DNA of 34,764 nt, from contig CASFXA010000099.1 of NCBI GenBank assembly GCA_949298535.1, positions 1 through 34,764 of the forward strand, read 5' to 3'. The stretch's first letter is position 1; every line of letters begins with the position of its first letter. The translations under genes and the position numbers were made by a program. Under the pieces are notes generated by a model. It saw nothing but the letters and a program-made list of their open reading frames with translations. It was not told where the DNA came from and made no database searches. Shown here piece after piece: positions 5,937 through 14,875 of this stretch. Origin of the DNA: an uncultured Oscillospiraceae bacterium. Lineage in GTDB: Bacteria > Bacillota > Clostridia > Oscillospirales > Ruminococcaceae.

Positions 5937-8558
5937 TTATTTGCCGTAATAGGCTTTGAGATAGATGTCTTTCAGTTCCCGAACCAGGGGATATTTGGGG
6001 TTGGCGGTGGTGCACTGATCCTCCAGAGCGTGATCGGCCAGCAGGTCCACTTTAGAGAGGAATTCCTTTTCGTCGATGCCGCAGGACTGGATGGAGGGGA
6101 TGATGTTCAGCTTTGCCTCCAGTTCCAGCACCGCTTTGATGAGGCTTTGGACGCCTTCCTGAGTGGTGGAGGCAGGCAGCCCCAGATAGCGGGCGATCTC
6201 AGCATATTTTTCATCGGCGATAAACTTTTCATACTTGGGGAAGATGGTAAACTTGCTGGGAGCGGCGGCGTTGTAAGCGATGACATAAGGCAGCAGCACC
6301 GCGTTGGCCCGTCCGTGGGAGATGTGGAACTCGCCGCCCAGCTTGTGGGCCAGGGAGTGATTCACCCCCAGGAAGGCGTTGGTGAAGGCCATACCGGCGA
6401 TGCAGGAGGCGTTGTGCATCTTTTCCCTGGCCAGTTCGTCCCGGCCATTCTCGTAGGCCCGGGGGAGATACTTGAAGACCAGTTCGATAGCCTTCATAGC
6501 AAGGCCGTCGGTGAAATCGGAGGCCAGCACCGAGACATAGGCTTCAATGGCGTGGGTCAGCACATCCATACCGGTGTCGGCGGTGATGGTCTTGGGCATA
6601 CTCATCACAAACTGGGGATCGATGATGGCCACGGTGGGGGTGAGGGCATAGTCAGCCAGGGGATATTTGATGTTGCCGTTGGATTTGTCGGTGATGACGC
6701 TGAAAGAGGTGACCTCGCTGCCGGTGCCGGAGGTGGTGGGAATGGCTACCAGCGCCGCTTTTTTGCCCAGGGTGGGGAATTTGAAGGCCCGCTTGCGGAT
6801 GTCCATAAATTTCAGCTTCATGCCGCTGAAGGAGGACTCGGGATGCTCATAGAACAGCCACATACACTTGGCCGCGTCGATGGCGGAGCCGCCGCCCAGA
6901 GCGATGATGACGTCAGGACGGAAGCGGTTCATGGCCTCCACGCCCTTCATAATGGTTTCCACAGAGGGATCCGGTTCCACATCGGAGTAGATCTCGCTGT
7001 GACAATACTCGGTCCGCTTCCGCAGATAGTACAGCACCTTATCCACATACCCCAGCTTTTCCATGGTGGGATCGGTGACGATAAACGCCCGGGTGATGCC
7101 CGCCATTTTTTCCAGGTACTGAACCGAATCCTTTTCAAAATAAATTTTGCTGGGAACCTTGAACCACTGCATATTGACCTTTCTGAACGCGATGCGCTTT
7201 TTGTTGATGAGGTTGACAGAGGAGACGTTGGCGGTGGTGGAGTTGCGTCCAAAGGAGCCGCAGCCCAGGGTCAGGGAGGGGGTATTGGTATTGTAGATGT
7301 CCCCGATGGCCCCCTGGGAGGAAGGAGAATTGGCAATGACCCGGCCCACCTTCATGGCCTCGCCGTAGGCGGAACACAGCTCCAGATCGTTGGAATGGAT
7401 GACAGCGGAATGGCCCAGTCCTCCCAGCTCCAGCATCTTCCGGGCTTTCTGAAAGCCTTCCCGATAGTCCTTGACCACATAATAGGCCAGCACCGGGGAG
7501 AGCTTTTCCCGGGAGAGAGGATAATCCGGCCCCACGTCAGCCAGAGGCGCCAACAGAATCTTCGTGTCCTCCGGCACGGTGACTCCCGCCTGAGCGGCAA
7601 TCCAGGCGGCAGGCATCCCCACAACAGCGGGATTGACCGCTTGCTTTTCCTTGCTGATGACGTAATCGGATACCTTTTGGATCTCCTCGCCGCTGAGGAA
7701 ATAGCAGCGATTTTTTTTCATGTAGCGCTCAAAGGGCTCCTGGATGGCTTCGTCCACAATGACCGCCTGCTCGCTGGCGCAAATCATACCGTTGTCAAAG
7801 GTTTTGGAGAGAATCAGATCGGTGCAGGCCCGTTCCACGTCCACATTGCTGTTGATGTAGCAGGGGACGTTGCCGGGACCTACGCCCAAAGCGGGCTTTC
7901 CGGCGCTGTAGGCGGAGCGGACCATTCCGGAGCCGCCGGTGGCCAGGATCAGAGAGATGTTGGGATGGTTCATGAGGGCGTGGGTGGCCTCCATGGAGGG
8001 CAGCGGAATCCACTGAACGCAGTTTTTGGGGGCGCCTGCCGCAATACCGGCGTCCCGCAGCACCCGGGCGGCTTCCGCGGAGCATTTTTGGGCGGAGGGA
8101 TGGAAGGCGAAGATGACGGGATTGCGGGTTTTGGTGCAGATGAGGGTCTTGAACATGGTGGTGGAGGTGGGGTTGGTCACCGGAGTGACGCCGGCCACGA
8201 TTCCCACAGGTTCCGCTACCTCCTGATAACCCTCCATCTCGTTTTCGTCCACCACGCCTACGGTTTTTTGACCTTTGATGGAGTGATAAATATATTCGGT
8301 GGCAAACAGGTTTTTGATGATCTTGTCCTCGTAAACGCCCCGTCCGGTTTCCTCTACCGCCAGTTTCGCCAGACGCATATGGTTGTCCAGACCGGCAAGG
8401 GCCATCGCCTTGACAATGTCGTTGACCTGCTTCTGATCCAGCTCCATATACTCCTTCAGAGCTTCTTCGGCGTTTTGAACCAGCTGATTCACCATTTCCT
8501 GAACCTTTTGGCTGTCATTGGCCGGTGTTTCTGCGGGACGTTCTCCTTTTGCTGCCAT
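5937..8558 (-). CDS. adhE: Bifunctional acetaldehyde-CoA/alcohol dehydrogenase
   Basis: 873 residues, the usual AdhE length, started at an ATG seven bases after AGGAGG. The N-terminal half (about 15-440) is a CoA-acylating aldehyde dehydrogenase, with GVTPVTNPTST near 123 and the catalytic cysteine C260 in NGMICASEQA. The C-terminal half (about 455-873) is an iron-dependent alcohol dehydrogenase with ALGGGSAIDAAK, TTSGTGSEVTSF and metal-binding histidines in THAIEAYVS and NHSLAHKLGGEFHISHG. It reduces acetyl-CoA to ethanol via acetaldehyde, using two NADH, in the cytosol, where the enzyme forms spirosomes. It is monocistronic: own promoter with two Rex-like sites upstream, strong palindrome downstream. 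This fits induction by a high NADH/NAD ratio. Confidence 0.97.
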   Translation of the reverse strand: MAAKGERPAETPANDSQKVQEMVNQLVQNAEEALKEYMELDQKQVNDIVKAMALAGLDNHMRLAKLAVEETGRGVYEDKIIKNLFATEYIYHSIKGQKTVGVVDENEMEGYQEVAEPVGIVAGVTPVTNPTSTTMFKTLICTKTRNPVIFAFHPSAQKCSAEAARVLRDAGIAAGAPKNCVQWIPLPSMEATHALMNHPNISLILATGGSGMVRSAYSAGKPALGVGPGNVPCYINSNVDVERACTDLILSKTFDNGMICASEQAVIVDEAIQEPFERYMKKNRCYFLSGEEIQKVSDYVISKEKQAVNPAVVGMPAAWIAAQAGVTVPEDTKILLAPLADVGPDYPLSREKLSPVLAYYVVKDYREGFQKARKMLELGGLGHSAVIHSNDLELCSAYGEAMKVGRVIANSPSSQGAIGDIYNTNTPSLTLGCGSFGRNSTTANVSSVNLINKKRIAFRKVNMQWFKVPSKIYFEKDSVQYLEKMAGITRAFIVTDPTMEKLGYVDKVLYYLRKRTEYCHSEIYSDVEPDPSVETIMKGVEAMNRFRPDVIIALGGGSAIDAAKCMWLFYEHPESSFSGMKLKFMDIRKRAFKFPTLGKKAALVAIPTTSGTGSEVTSFSVITDKSNGNIKYPLADYALTPTVAIIDPQFVMSMPKTITADTGMDVLTHAIEAYVSVLASDFTDGLAMKAIELVFKYLPRAYENGRDELAREKMHNASCIAGMAFTNAFLGVNHSLAHKLGGEFHISHGRANAVLLPYVIAYNAAAPSKFTIFPKYEKFIADEKYAEIARYLGLPASTTQEGVQSLIKAVLELEAKLNIIPSIQSCGIDEKEFLSKVDLLADHALEDQCTTANPKYPLVRELKDIYLKAYYGK

Positions 8559-8606
8559 GATTGATTCCTCCTGTTATAATCCCCGTTTGGAAAAGGGGAA
8601 CTGTAT

Positions 8607-8624
8607 TTGTTAATCTTTTAACGT
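8607..8624. promoter_or_regulatory. Rex-like operator, proximal site at adhE
   Basis: TTGTTAATCTTTTAACGT matches 12 of 14 defined positions of the clostridial Rex consensus TTGTTAA-N4-TTAACAA. It covers the predicted transcription start and the first leader bases, a position that would block initiation when NADH is low. Confidence 0.65.
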
Positions 8625-8629
8625 ATCCT

Positions 8630-8658
8630 ATTATAGTCTTCTGCTGTGGCGGAGGCAA
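8630..8658 (-). promoter_or_regulatory. adhE promoter
   Basis: Minus-strand TTGCCT (8658-8653), 17-base spacer and consensus TATAAT (8635-8630). Predicted start near 8623, giving a leader of about 65 bases. Confidence 0.7.
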
Positions 8659-8675
8659 TAGACAAAAAAACAAAA

Positions 8676-8693
8676 TAGTTAAACTTTTAACGA
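8676..8693. promoter_or_regulatory. Rex-like operator, distal site at adhE
   Basis: TAGTTAAACTTTTAACGA matches 12 of 14 defined positions of TTGTTAA-N4-TTAACAA and lies just upstream of the -35 box. Two sites 69 bases apart centre to centre could allow cooperative repression. Confidence 0.6.
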
Positions 8694-8700
8694 AATGTTT

Positions 8701-9325
8701 GATAAAAAAGTAACAATACGGCGCAGTCTTTTTGAAGCTGGGGAAAAGGGGAGGATCAATGCCGGCAGCAGCCTTCCGTTCTCAAAGGCGCGGGGTCTTT
8801 CCCTTCTTTGGCGGGATGGGCCTTCTTGCAGGCGGTGTTGTGTGTTGGGAGCAATCATCCTGAGAAACCGCGGAGAAAATAGGCGGCGCAGGAGAAGGCG
8901 GAAGGGTGGAGAGGGGATCAAATTGCCGGGCGGAGAAGGACGCGCCGGCGTTGGAACATAAACAGAGCCGGGGAAAATACCTGTGGATGGGTCGGCGGTG
9001 CAGAAGCAGCCGGACAGTTTCTCGGTATTCCTTGTCAGATTTTTTGCGGACCGCTTCCGTATTGCCGGGGTTTTAGCTGTGATGCGGTTTCCTTTTGCGG
9101 TCCGAGCAGGGACGGGAAGACCGCTGGATCTGGAAAGGCGGAACTTCTCCCTGATTCCCGGAGCCTGATGCTGAGATCCAGACTCCTCTCAGGGGTTCCG
9201 GCGCCAGTTTTTCTTTGAACCAAGGAGGGAAAGGAAAAACAGGTTCCCACCCTTCCCGAAAATGTTCGCCAATGAAGGAAAAAGATCTCTCCACCAGCCA
9301 AAAACAAAAGGAGAATGATTGGATG
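8701..9325. other. Long gene-free region between adhE and the PAS-GGDEF gene
   Basis: About 620 bases with no supported gene. Short frames exist on both strands, but none has a ribosome binding site at a sensible distance, and their translations are rich in Arg/Pro/Gly as expected of noncoding GC-rich DNA. I looked for a c-di-GMP (GEMM) riboswitch upstream of the cyclase and did not find its conserved core. A loose CTGGATCT/AGATCCAG inverted pair near 9122-9180 is the only structure seen. Confidence 0.4.
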
Positions 9326-9354
9326 TTGTACAAGCGCCTCCTTTATGATAAAAT
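9326..9354 (+). promoter_or_regulatory. Promoter of the PAS-GGDEF gene
   Basis: TTGTAC (9326-9331), 17-base spacer, TAAAAT (9349-9354), about 90 bases before the start codon. Confidence 0.6.
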
Positions 9355-9450
9355 AAAAAATGGTAAAAATGGCGATAACCCTTCTGTGTTCTTTCCGGAG
9401 AGGAGAAGGATGCAAAAGGCGCTGTTGGATTGAAAGAAGGAGGAACCGCC

Positions 9451-11652
9451 ATGGAAAAACTGTTTGGCTGTGGCATAGGAACCTTGGCGGTGAGCGGAAT
9501 CAGCTGCTCATTGTTATCATCCAACCGGGATCTGGATTCTTTGTTAGGTTACAGAGAGGAATTACCTGCGGAGGTGCGAAAGAATTTCCTGTCGGTCATT
9601 ACGCCTGTGGATCGGCAACGCTTTTTGACCGCTTTTCTTCAAAGCGTGCGCCCTGGTATGACCATTCGCCAAACCGTGACGGCATCCAAAGAGGATGGAA
9701 CCCCTATTTTATTGTCTATTTACGGCAGCTGTGCGCCCCTCTCCATGGGGAGGCAGGTTTACAACTGCGTTTTTTTGGACATCACCAGAGTGGCGGAACT
9801 GCATGAGGAGCTGACCCAGGCAGATCAGCGGCTGGGAATGTTGGTGGACACCATGCAGGATGGAGTGCTGTTTTACCGTCATGGAGCGGTTATGCCGCCG
9901 CAGTTTATCAGTGATCGGATGCTTCAGCTGCTGGAATGTGATTATCAGCAGTTTACAGAGCTGCAGCAAACCAAATTGGAGAGCATTTTAACCCCTGAGG
10001 ATCGCCGATGGGTTTTCCCGCGGGAACTTCCGCCTCAAGAGGTGGTGGAGCTGCGGGAGATCCCGATTACCACCTGTGCCGGAAAGTTCAGATGGCTGCT
10101 GGTGGCCCGTCAGATTCTGGAGACGGAAGAAGACGGGATGCTGGTGTGCATTGTCGCCTGGGATGTGACCCAGAGCCGGCGGAATATCCGGGAGCTGGAA
10201 ATTGAACGGCAGCGGTACCGCTTGCTATGCGAATATACCCAGGATCTTCTGTATGACTATGATCCCTCTCAAGATATGCTGGTGCTGTATGGCAATATGG
10301 AACGGGTCAACGGCAGCAGGGATTATTCCTGGCCTCTGGGAGACTTTTTGGCAGAGCTGCCGGAGAGTGGGATGATGCCGCCGGAGGATGCAGAAAAGTT
10401 CCGGCAAATCTGTTTGGGAGAGTTGTCCGAGGAGGTGGAGCTTCGGCTCCGGTTTCCTGTTGGGGGAAGTGAATACTCCTGGTTCAGCGCCCGCCATGGA
10501 AATATTCAGCGGGATTCTGCCGGCAAAGTGGTGCGGGTGCTGGGAATTTTGAGCAACATCGATCAATCCAAGCGGGAGAGCGAGCATTTGCGGGCGTTGT
10601 CAGAGCAGGATTCCTTTACTGGATTGCTGAACAAAAACTCCACCAACCAGGCCATTTCGGAGTATCTGGCTGAGGAAGGGGAGGGGAAGGTCCATGCGCT
10701 GCTGATGATGGATCTGGACCGCTTTAAAGATGTCAACGACACCTATGGACATCAGTTTGGAGATATGGTGCTGTTGGAATTTAGCCGCACTCTCCGCAGC
10801 CTGTTCCGGGCTACCGATATTTTGGGCCGGGTGGGCGGCGACGAGTTCCTGGTTTTTATGAAGGACGTTTCCGGCGGACGGATTGTGGAGGAAAAGACGG
10901 CGGCTCTGTGCGCCACTTTCCGCAATAAGGTGATTTCCCAGGAGTATCCGGATTTCCGGTTGGGCTGCAGCGTCGGTGTGGCGCTGTTCCCGGTCCATGG
11001 CAAAGATTATTCCACCCTGTATGAAAGGGCGGACGAGGCGCTGTATCAGGCCAAAAAGAATGGCAGATCCCGCTATGAGATCTATCATTGGCAGTCCCCG
11101 CAGCTTCAGGAGGAGAAAATACCTTTGCAGGATCAGCGCCTGCGGAAGACTGGCGGAATTCTTTCCCAAGCATTGCAGCTGCTGCAGCAGGAAAAGGATC
11201 TGATGACCGGAATCCGCAGAACGCTGGAACAGATGGCGAAGGAATGGAACGTTCAGCGGGTATGGCTGATGGAGCTTTCCTCCGCTGAAAATCCCATCTC
11301 CTGCAGTTTTCAGCGGGAAGGGGTCCCGCCGCCCCCGTTGAAACAGATGCAGGGGCAGTCCTGGTGGTGCGGCAAGGAGCGATTCAACGTTGACGGCATC
11401 TTTTGCAGCGGGGATGTGTTGAATCAGTGGCCGGAATTTTCCAGAAGCTATCCGGGCAAGAAGATGTCGACGCTCCAGTATCGGGGGGAAACGAATGGAT
11501 TAACCTTGCTGTTGGGCCTGGATGATTGGAGCGACTCCCCGCAGATATGGAATCCCCAGGAAGCGGCATCCTTGGCGGATTTGGCTGGTTTATTAAGCTA
11601 TTATATCCTCGCCTTGAGAGGAGCGGAGACAAAAGTTGAGCAGGTTGTTTGA
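9451..11652 (+). CDS. Soluble PAS-GGDEF-GAF-like diguanylate cyclase
   Basis: 733 residues from ATG 9451, seven bases after AAGGAGG. There is no clear membrane segment, so it is probably cytosolic. The N-terminal ~390 residues form two or three PAS-like modules (phrases such as PLSMGRQVYNCVFLDITRV and RVLGILSNIDQSKRESEHL are typical PAS/PAC ends). The GGDEF domain runs about 392-555, with DSFTGLLNK, MMDLDRFKDVNDTYGH and an intact GGDEF at 462-466. RATD at 453-456, exactly five residues before GGDEF, is the inhibitory I-site, so c-di-GMP feedback should operate, unlike in the cyclase at 4320-5492. The last ~160 residues look like a GAF-type domain. It overlaps the next small gene by 17 bases. 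Confidence 0.93.
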   Translation: MEKLFGCGIGTLAVSGISCSLLSSNRDLDSLLGYREELPAEVRKNFLSVITPVDRQRFLTAFLQSVRPGMTIRQTVTASKEDGTPILLSIYGSCAPLSMGRQVYNCVFLDITRVAELHEELTQADQRLGMLVDTMQDGVLFYRHGAVMPPQFISDRMLQLLECDYQQFTELQQTKLESILTPEDRRWVFPRELPPQEVVELREIPITTCAGKFRWLLVARQILETEEDGMLVCIVAWDVTQSRRNIRELEIERQRYRLLCEYTQDLLYDYDPSQDMLVLYGNMERVNGSRDYSWPLGDFLAELPESGMMPPEDAEKFRQICLGELSEEVELRLRFPVGGSEYSWFSARHGNIQRDSAGKVVRVLGILSNIDQSKRESEHLRALSEQDSFTGLLNKNSTNQAISEYLAEEGEGKVHALLMMDLDRFKDVNDTYGHQFGDMVLLEFSRTLRSLFRATDILGRVGGDEFLVFMKDVSGGRIVEEKTAALCATFRNKVISQEYPDFRLGCSVGVALFPVHGKDYSTLYERADEALYQAKKNGRSRYEIYHWQSPQLQEEKIPLQDQRLRKTGGILSQALQLLQQEKDLMTGIRRTLEQMAKEWNVQRVWLMELSSAENPISCSFQREGVPPPPLKQMQGQSWWCGKERFNVDGIFCSGDVLNQWPEFSRSYPGKKMSTLQYRGETNGLTLLLGLDDWSDSPQIWNPQEAASLADLAGLLSYYILALRGAETKVEQVV

Positions 11653-11893
11653 AATCCGGGATTTTGATTACTTTCAGTTTGGCAACACCTATACTGGTAG
11701 CCTGGAACAGTTCCGCTACCGGATCGTGCCAAAGGATGGGGTGTTGACGGTTTCCCTGTGGCATGGGGAGCAATGCTTTGAACGGGCGGAGATCCAGAAA
11801 AATCGGGAATTTCCCCTCACCCCTCAGGGATTGGAGGAAGCGGTGGCCTATATGGAACAGCAATATCGGTGCTGCTGCATGGACGATCAGTAA
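11636..11893 (+). CDS. Small protein of unknown function, coupled to the diguanylate cyclase
   Basis: 85 residues from a TTG at 11636, overlapping the cyclase end by 17 bases; an AGGAG lies about 13 bases upstream, rather far, so translation may depend on coupling. I do not recognise a family. The sequence is soluble and aromatic-rich at the start (FEIRDFDYFQFGNTYTGSL), then looks like an alternating beta region and a final helix ending in YRCCCMDDQ with three adjacent cysteines. A strong terminator starts 10 bases after the stop, supporting a real two-gene operon. A role as partner or modulator of the cyclase is inferred only from the overlap. Confidence 0.65.
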   Translation: MSRLFEIRDFDYFQFGNTYTGSLEQFRYRIVPKDGVLTVSLWHGEQCFERAEIQKNREFPLTPQGLEEAVAYMEQQYRCCCMDDQ

Positions 11894-11903
11894 AAAATGG
11901 AGA

Positions 11904-11948
11904 AGAGCTTCTGAGCGGGAAAATTTCTCTCTCAGAAGCTCTTTTTTG
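11904..11948 (+). terminator. Terminator of the cyclase operon
   Basis: Perfect 12-bp stem AGAGCTTCTGAG (11904-11915) with its complement (11931-11942), followed by TTTTTT. Confidence 0.9.
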
Positions 11949-12029
11949 TGGGTATTCCCGGGAGGGAAAATGGGCAGACGGATCTGAACCAACAGAAAGA
12001 AGGAACAACAACCGCAGATGACGGAGATT

Positions 12030-12082
12030 TTTCCAAAAGAAAAACCCACCGACCAAGCAATGAAGTTTGGCCGGTGGGTTTT
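12030..12082 (-). terminator. Terminator of the transporter/lyase operon
   Basis: AAAACCCACCG (12041-12051) pairs with CGGTGGGTTTT (12072-12082), with further CCAA/TTGG pairing inside. On the minus strand it is followed by TTTTTCTTTTGG. It lies 73 bases after the stop of the aspartate-dehydrogenase-like gene. Confidence 0.85.
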
Positions 12083-12154
12083 CACGCTATAACTGCATGG
12101 AAGCGTCAGAAAAGAGGGAATTTCCCCGGGAACATTGCCGTTTTGGGGCCTCCC

Positions 12155-12937
12155 TCAGAAGGTGATGGGGGAGGTGAGGCGCCGCAGGGTAGCCAGGGTG
12201 CTCCAAGCCGCCAGATCCGGGCCCGGTACCTCGTGAGCGGGGCTGCCCTGCTGCAGGAAGATATGGGCCTTGCCGAAATCACCTGTGACATCCAGGGCGA
12301 AGCTGGAATATTCCTCAGGAGGAATGGGCTCCAGACGAACGGTGGTATTCTGCCAGTCCTGGCAGACCACACTGGTTGCGGCGGCAATATTGAGCCGCTC
12401 CGGATATTTGGAGACGGCGTCCCAGGCGCTGCCCTCATATTCTCCAGGCATTGCCCGGAATCCAGGAGGACATTTGGGGCACTCAGGAGGATATTTCTTT
12501 TGGGTCAGAGTCACCTGGATGGGGCCGTACAGCATCGCTGCGGCAATGACGTCAAAGCCGCCTACTGCACCGGAGGCCAAATGGATCTGGGTATGGTGCT
12601 TTCGGGCAACTTGGGAGATATACTGATAAAAGTCCTGATCCTGAAAAGCGCTGGCAGACAGACAGATCATATGGCATCCTGCCGAAAGAATCTGCTCTGC
12701 GCACTCTTTTACGGTATCGGCGTTGGAAGCGTCAATGAAATATTCCGGTTCCAGGGCGAGGACATCCTCCAGCCGCTGGTACCCCTGACAGCCATACAGC
12801 TGGGGGAAGGCGGCGGACTTTTCTTCATCCCGCTCCAGGATCCCCACCAGTTGGCAATCCTCCACCTTACCTTCGGATAAGCCCCGGGCAATAATCTTTC
12901 CCAGACGCCCGCATCCCAATAAAGCCACTTTGACCAC
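12155..12937 (-). CDS. L-aspartate dehydrogenase-like protein (DUF108/NadX type)
   Basis: 260 residues. The GTG at 12935-12937 is nine bases after AAGGAGG and gives MVKVALLGCGRLGKIIA; a TTG three codons upstream sits too close to that site. Residues 3-16 form the NAD(P)-binding GxGxxG turn. HLASGAVGGFDVIAAA (about 141-156) matches the catalytic-domain signature of aspartate dehydrogenases, which deaminate L-aspartate to oxaloacetate via iminoaspartate. Family length is about 240-270. Here it is the last gene of the TAXI transporter operon, 41 bases after the permease, rather than with NAD biosynthesis genes, so a catabolic role with another amino acid is equally possible. Family is fairly certain, substrate is not. 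Confidence 0.8.
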   Translation of the reverse strand: MVKVALLGCGRLGKIIARGLSEGKVEDCQLVGILERDEEKSAAFPQLYGCQGYQRLEDVLALEPEYFIDASNADTVKECAEQILSAGCHMICLSASAFQDQDFYQYISQVARKHHTQIHLASGAVGGFDVIAAAMLYGPIQVTLTQKKYPPECPKCPPGFRAMPGEYEGSAWDAVSKYPERLNIAAATSVVCQDWQNTTVRLEPIPPEEYSSFALDVTGDFGKAHIFLQQGSPAHEVPGPDLAAWSTLATLRRLTSPITF

Positions 12938-12978
12938 CGGCAACAACCTCCTTATGTTGGCAATGACAGTTTGTTTGC

Positions 12979-14856
12979 TCAGGCCATAGCCTTCTGCTGC
13001 TTCTTATGCTGCATCAGGCGTCCGCCGTACAGAATGGCAAAGAGGGCCCAACCGATCAGAGAGATGATGAAGCCGGACTGAATGGCGGTGCAGATAACCA
13101 CCAAATAGCCGATCCGCTCGAAGACTGTGATCTTCTGTTCCACATAGCCCTGGATCGCGCAGGCGGCGGCATAGCACACCACGAAGGCGGAAACCCAGGT
13201 GAAGAGGGTAATCAGGTCAAAGCCCATATGGAGATAATCGGTGTTCAGCGTAAAGACAAAGGGCAGCACAAATCCGGCGATCCCCAGCTTGACGGCGGTG
13301 AAGCCCACCTTCATGGGATTCTCCTCCGCGATACCGGCGGCGGCATAGGAAGCCACAGCCACAGGGGGAGTGATGGCGGAAATGCAGGCGAAATACAGCA
13401 GGAACAGGTGAGCCGCCAGGGGCATGACGCCAACCTTCACCAGAGCGGGAGCAATGGCAGTGGCGCAGATGATGTAGGAAGCGGTGGTGGGCAGGCCCAT
13501 ACCAAGGATAACGCAGACGATCATGGACAGCAGCAGGCTGAGGATAACGCTGTTTCCGCCCATGCTGACGATGAAGTCAGAGAACTTCAGGCCCAGACCG
13601 GTGAGGGCGAACATACCGGTAACGATACCGGCGCAGGCGCAGGCCGCCACAACGCTGGGGAGGCTCTTGCTGCCTTCCACGAAGCCGTCGATGATGCCTT
13701 TGAAGGTGAGACGCTCATGCTTATCCAGCAGACCGCAGATGACGATAGCAGCCATAGAGTAGATTGCGGCCAGCATGGGAGTAGTCTGGATGACCAGCAG
13801 CAGGAACAGCAGGATGGCCAGGGGGATAAAGAGCTTAAAGCCTCTGGCGACGGATTCCTTCAGGTTGGGAAGCTCATCCTCAGAAACACCCTGGAGGCCA
13901 TATTTGACAGATTCCAGGTCCACCATCTTGAACAGGGTCAGATAGTACATCAACGCAGGGAGCAGAGCGGCCAGACACACAGTACCATAGGGGGTGCCGG
14001 AAATGTCGGCCAGCACGAAAGCGGCAGCGCCCATGACGGGGGGCATAATCTGACCGCCGGTGGAAGCAACCGCTTCAACAGCGCCGGCAAAACGCTTCTG
14101 ATATCCCTGACGCTTCATCAGCGGAATGGTGAAGGCGCCGGTGCTGACCACGTTGGCCACGGCGCTGCCGGAGATGGAACCGAACAGGCAGCTGGCCACA
14201 ACGGCCATCTTGGCGGGGCCGCCCCGCGTTTTACCGGTGAGGGCGATAGAGATGTCCTGGAAGATCTTATCAGCTCCGGACACGCTGAGGAATGCGGCAA
14301 AGAGCAGGAACAGGAAGACGTTGGAGGCGGATACGCCGATGGCGGTACCCAGAACGCCCTGATCGCTGAAAATAGTGGTGACAACACGCTGGAAGCTGTA
14401 GCCGCGATGGCCCAGAATACCGGGCAGGTTGCCGCCGAAGAGGGCATAAGCCACAGTAATCAGGGAGATAATGGGCAGAATCCAACCCAGGCAGCGGCGG
14501 GTAGCTTCAATAACCAAAACTGTTACAATCAGACCGAAAACGTATAATCCGGTGGTCAGCTTGCCAGTCTGCATGATGACCACATAAGTGTCATAGTTGA
14601 AAATGACGTATGCACCAGAAATCACAGTGAGTACGATGCACAGCCAGTCAGCCCAAAGATACTTTTTGGGGTTTTTCTTACTCAGGGGTTTGTACAGGAA
14701 AACAAAGATGAGCCCCAGGGTCAGATGCCAGGAATAAAATTTAATGCTCTCCATGGGGCAGAAAGTAAATTGGCCAATGTGCAGCAGGCCGGTAAAAACA
14801 GAAAGTACAATAACGAAATACTTTCTTAATTTTTCATAGGTCAATTTTTGTTCCAT
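12979..14856 (-). CDS. TRAP transporter fused permease (TAXI type, DctQM-like)
   Basis: 625 residues from ATG 14854-14856, with GGGAGGAATAGT as ribosome binding site. Highly hydrophobic with about 16 or more predicted membrane segments. The first four are a DctQ-like small-subunit part fused to a DctM-like large subunit; typical phrases are SGSAVANVVSTGAFTIPLMK, GGQIMPPVMGAAAFVLADI and LGMGLPTTASYIICA. TRAP systems take up organic acids or amino acids with sodium, using an extracytoplasmic binding protein. That binding protein is the upstream gene, separated by a GC-rich hairpin. The substrate cannot be told from sequence; the operon context points to an amino acid or a derived carboxylate. 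Confidence 0.95.
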   Translation of the reverse strand: MEQKLTYEKLRKYFVIVLSVFTGLLHIGQFTFCPMESIKFYSWHLTLGLIFVFLYKPLSKKNPKKYLWADWLCIVLTVISGAYVIFNYDTYVVIMQTGKLTTGLYVFGLIVTVLVIEATRRCLGWILPIISLITVAYALFGGNLPGILGHRGYSFQRVVTTIFSDQGVLGTAIGVSASNVFLFLLFAAFLSVSGADKIFQDISIALTGKTRGGPAKMAVVASCLFGSISGSAVANVVSTGAFTIPLMKRQGYQKRFAGAVEAVASTGGQIMPPVMGAAAFVLADISGTPYGTVCLAALLPALMYYLTLFKMVDLESVKYGLQGVSEDELPNLKESVARGFKLFIPLAILLFLLLVIQTTPMLAAIYSMAAIVICGLLDKHERLTFKGIIDGFVEGSKSLPSVVAACACAGIVTGMFALTGLGLKFSDFIVSMGGNSVILSLLLSMIVCVILGMGLPTTASYIICATAIAPALVKVGVMPLAAHLFLLYFACISAITPPVAVASYAAAGIAEENPMKVGFTAVKLGIAGFVLPFVFTLNTDYLHMGFDLITLFTWVSAFVVCYAAACAIQGYVEQKITVFERIGYLVVICTAIQSGFIISLIGWALFAILYGGRLMQHKKQQKAMA

Positions 14857-14875
14857 ACTATTCCTCCCTAGAACA

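Noticed and set aside
5757-8564. 935-residue open frame on the plus strand opposite adhE
   Set aside because: It is the antisense shadow of adhE; the translation is Gly/His/Gln-rich with no domain, and adhE is unmistakable on the other strand.
9035-9415. 126-residue minus-strand frame in the gap before the PAS cyclase
   Set aside because: No ribosome binding site, no domain, and it covers the likely promoter of the plus-strand gene.
8701-9450. Possible c-di-GMP riboswitch before the PAS-GGDEF gene
   Set aside because: The conserved GEMM core could not be found in the leader on reading.
13006-14547. 513-residue open frame opposite the TRAP permease
   Set aside because: Low-complexity Gly/His/Asp/Gln composition typical of antisense to a hydrophobic gene; no ribosome binding site.
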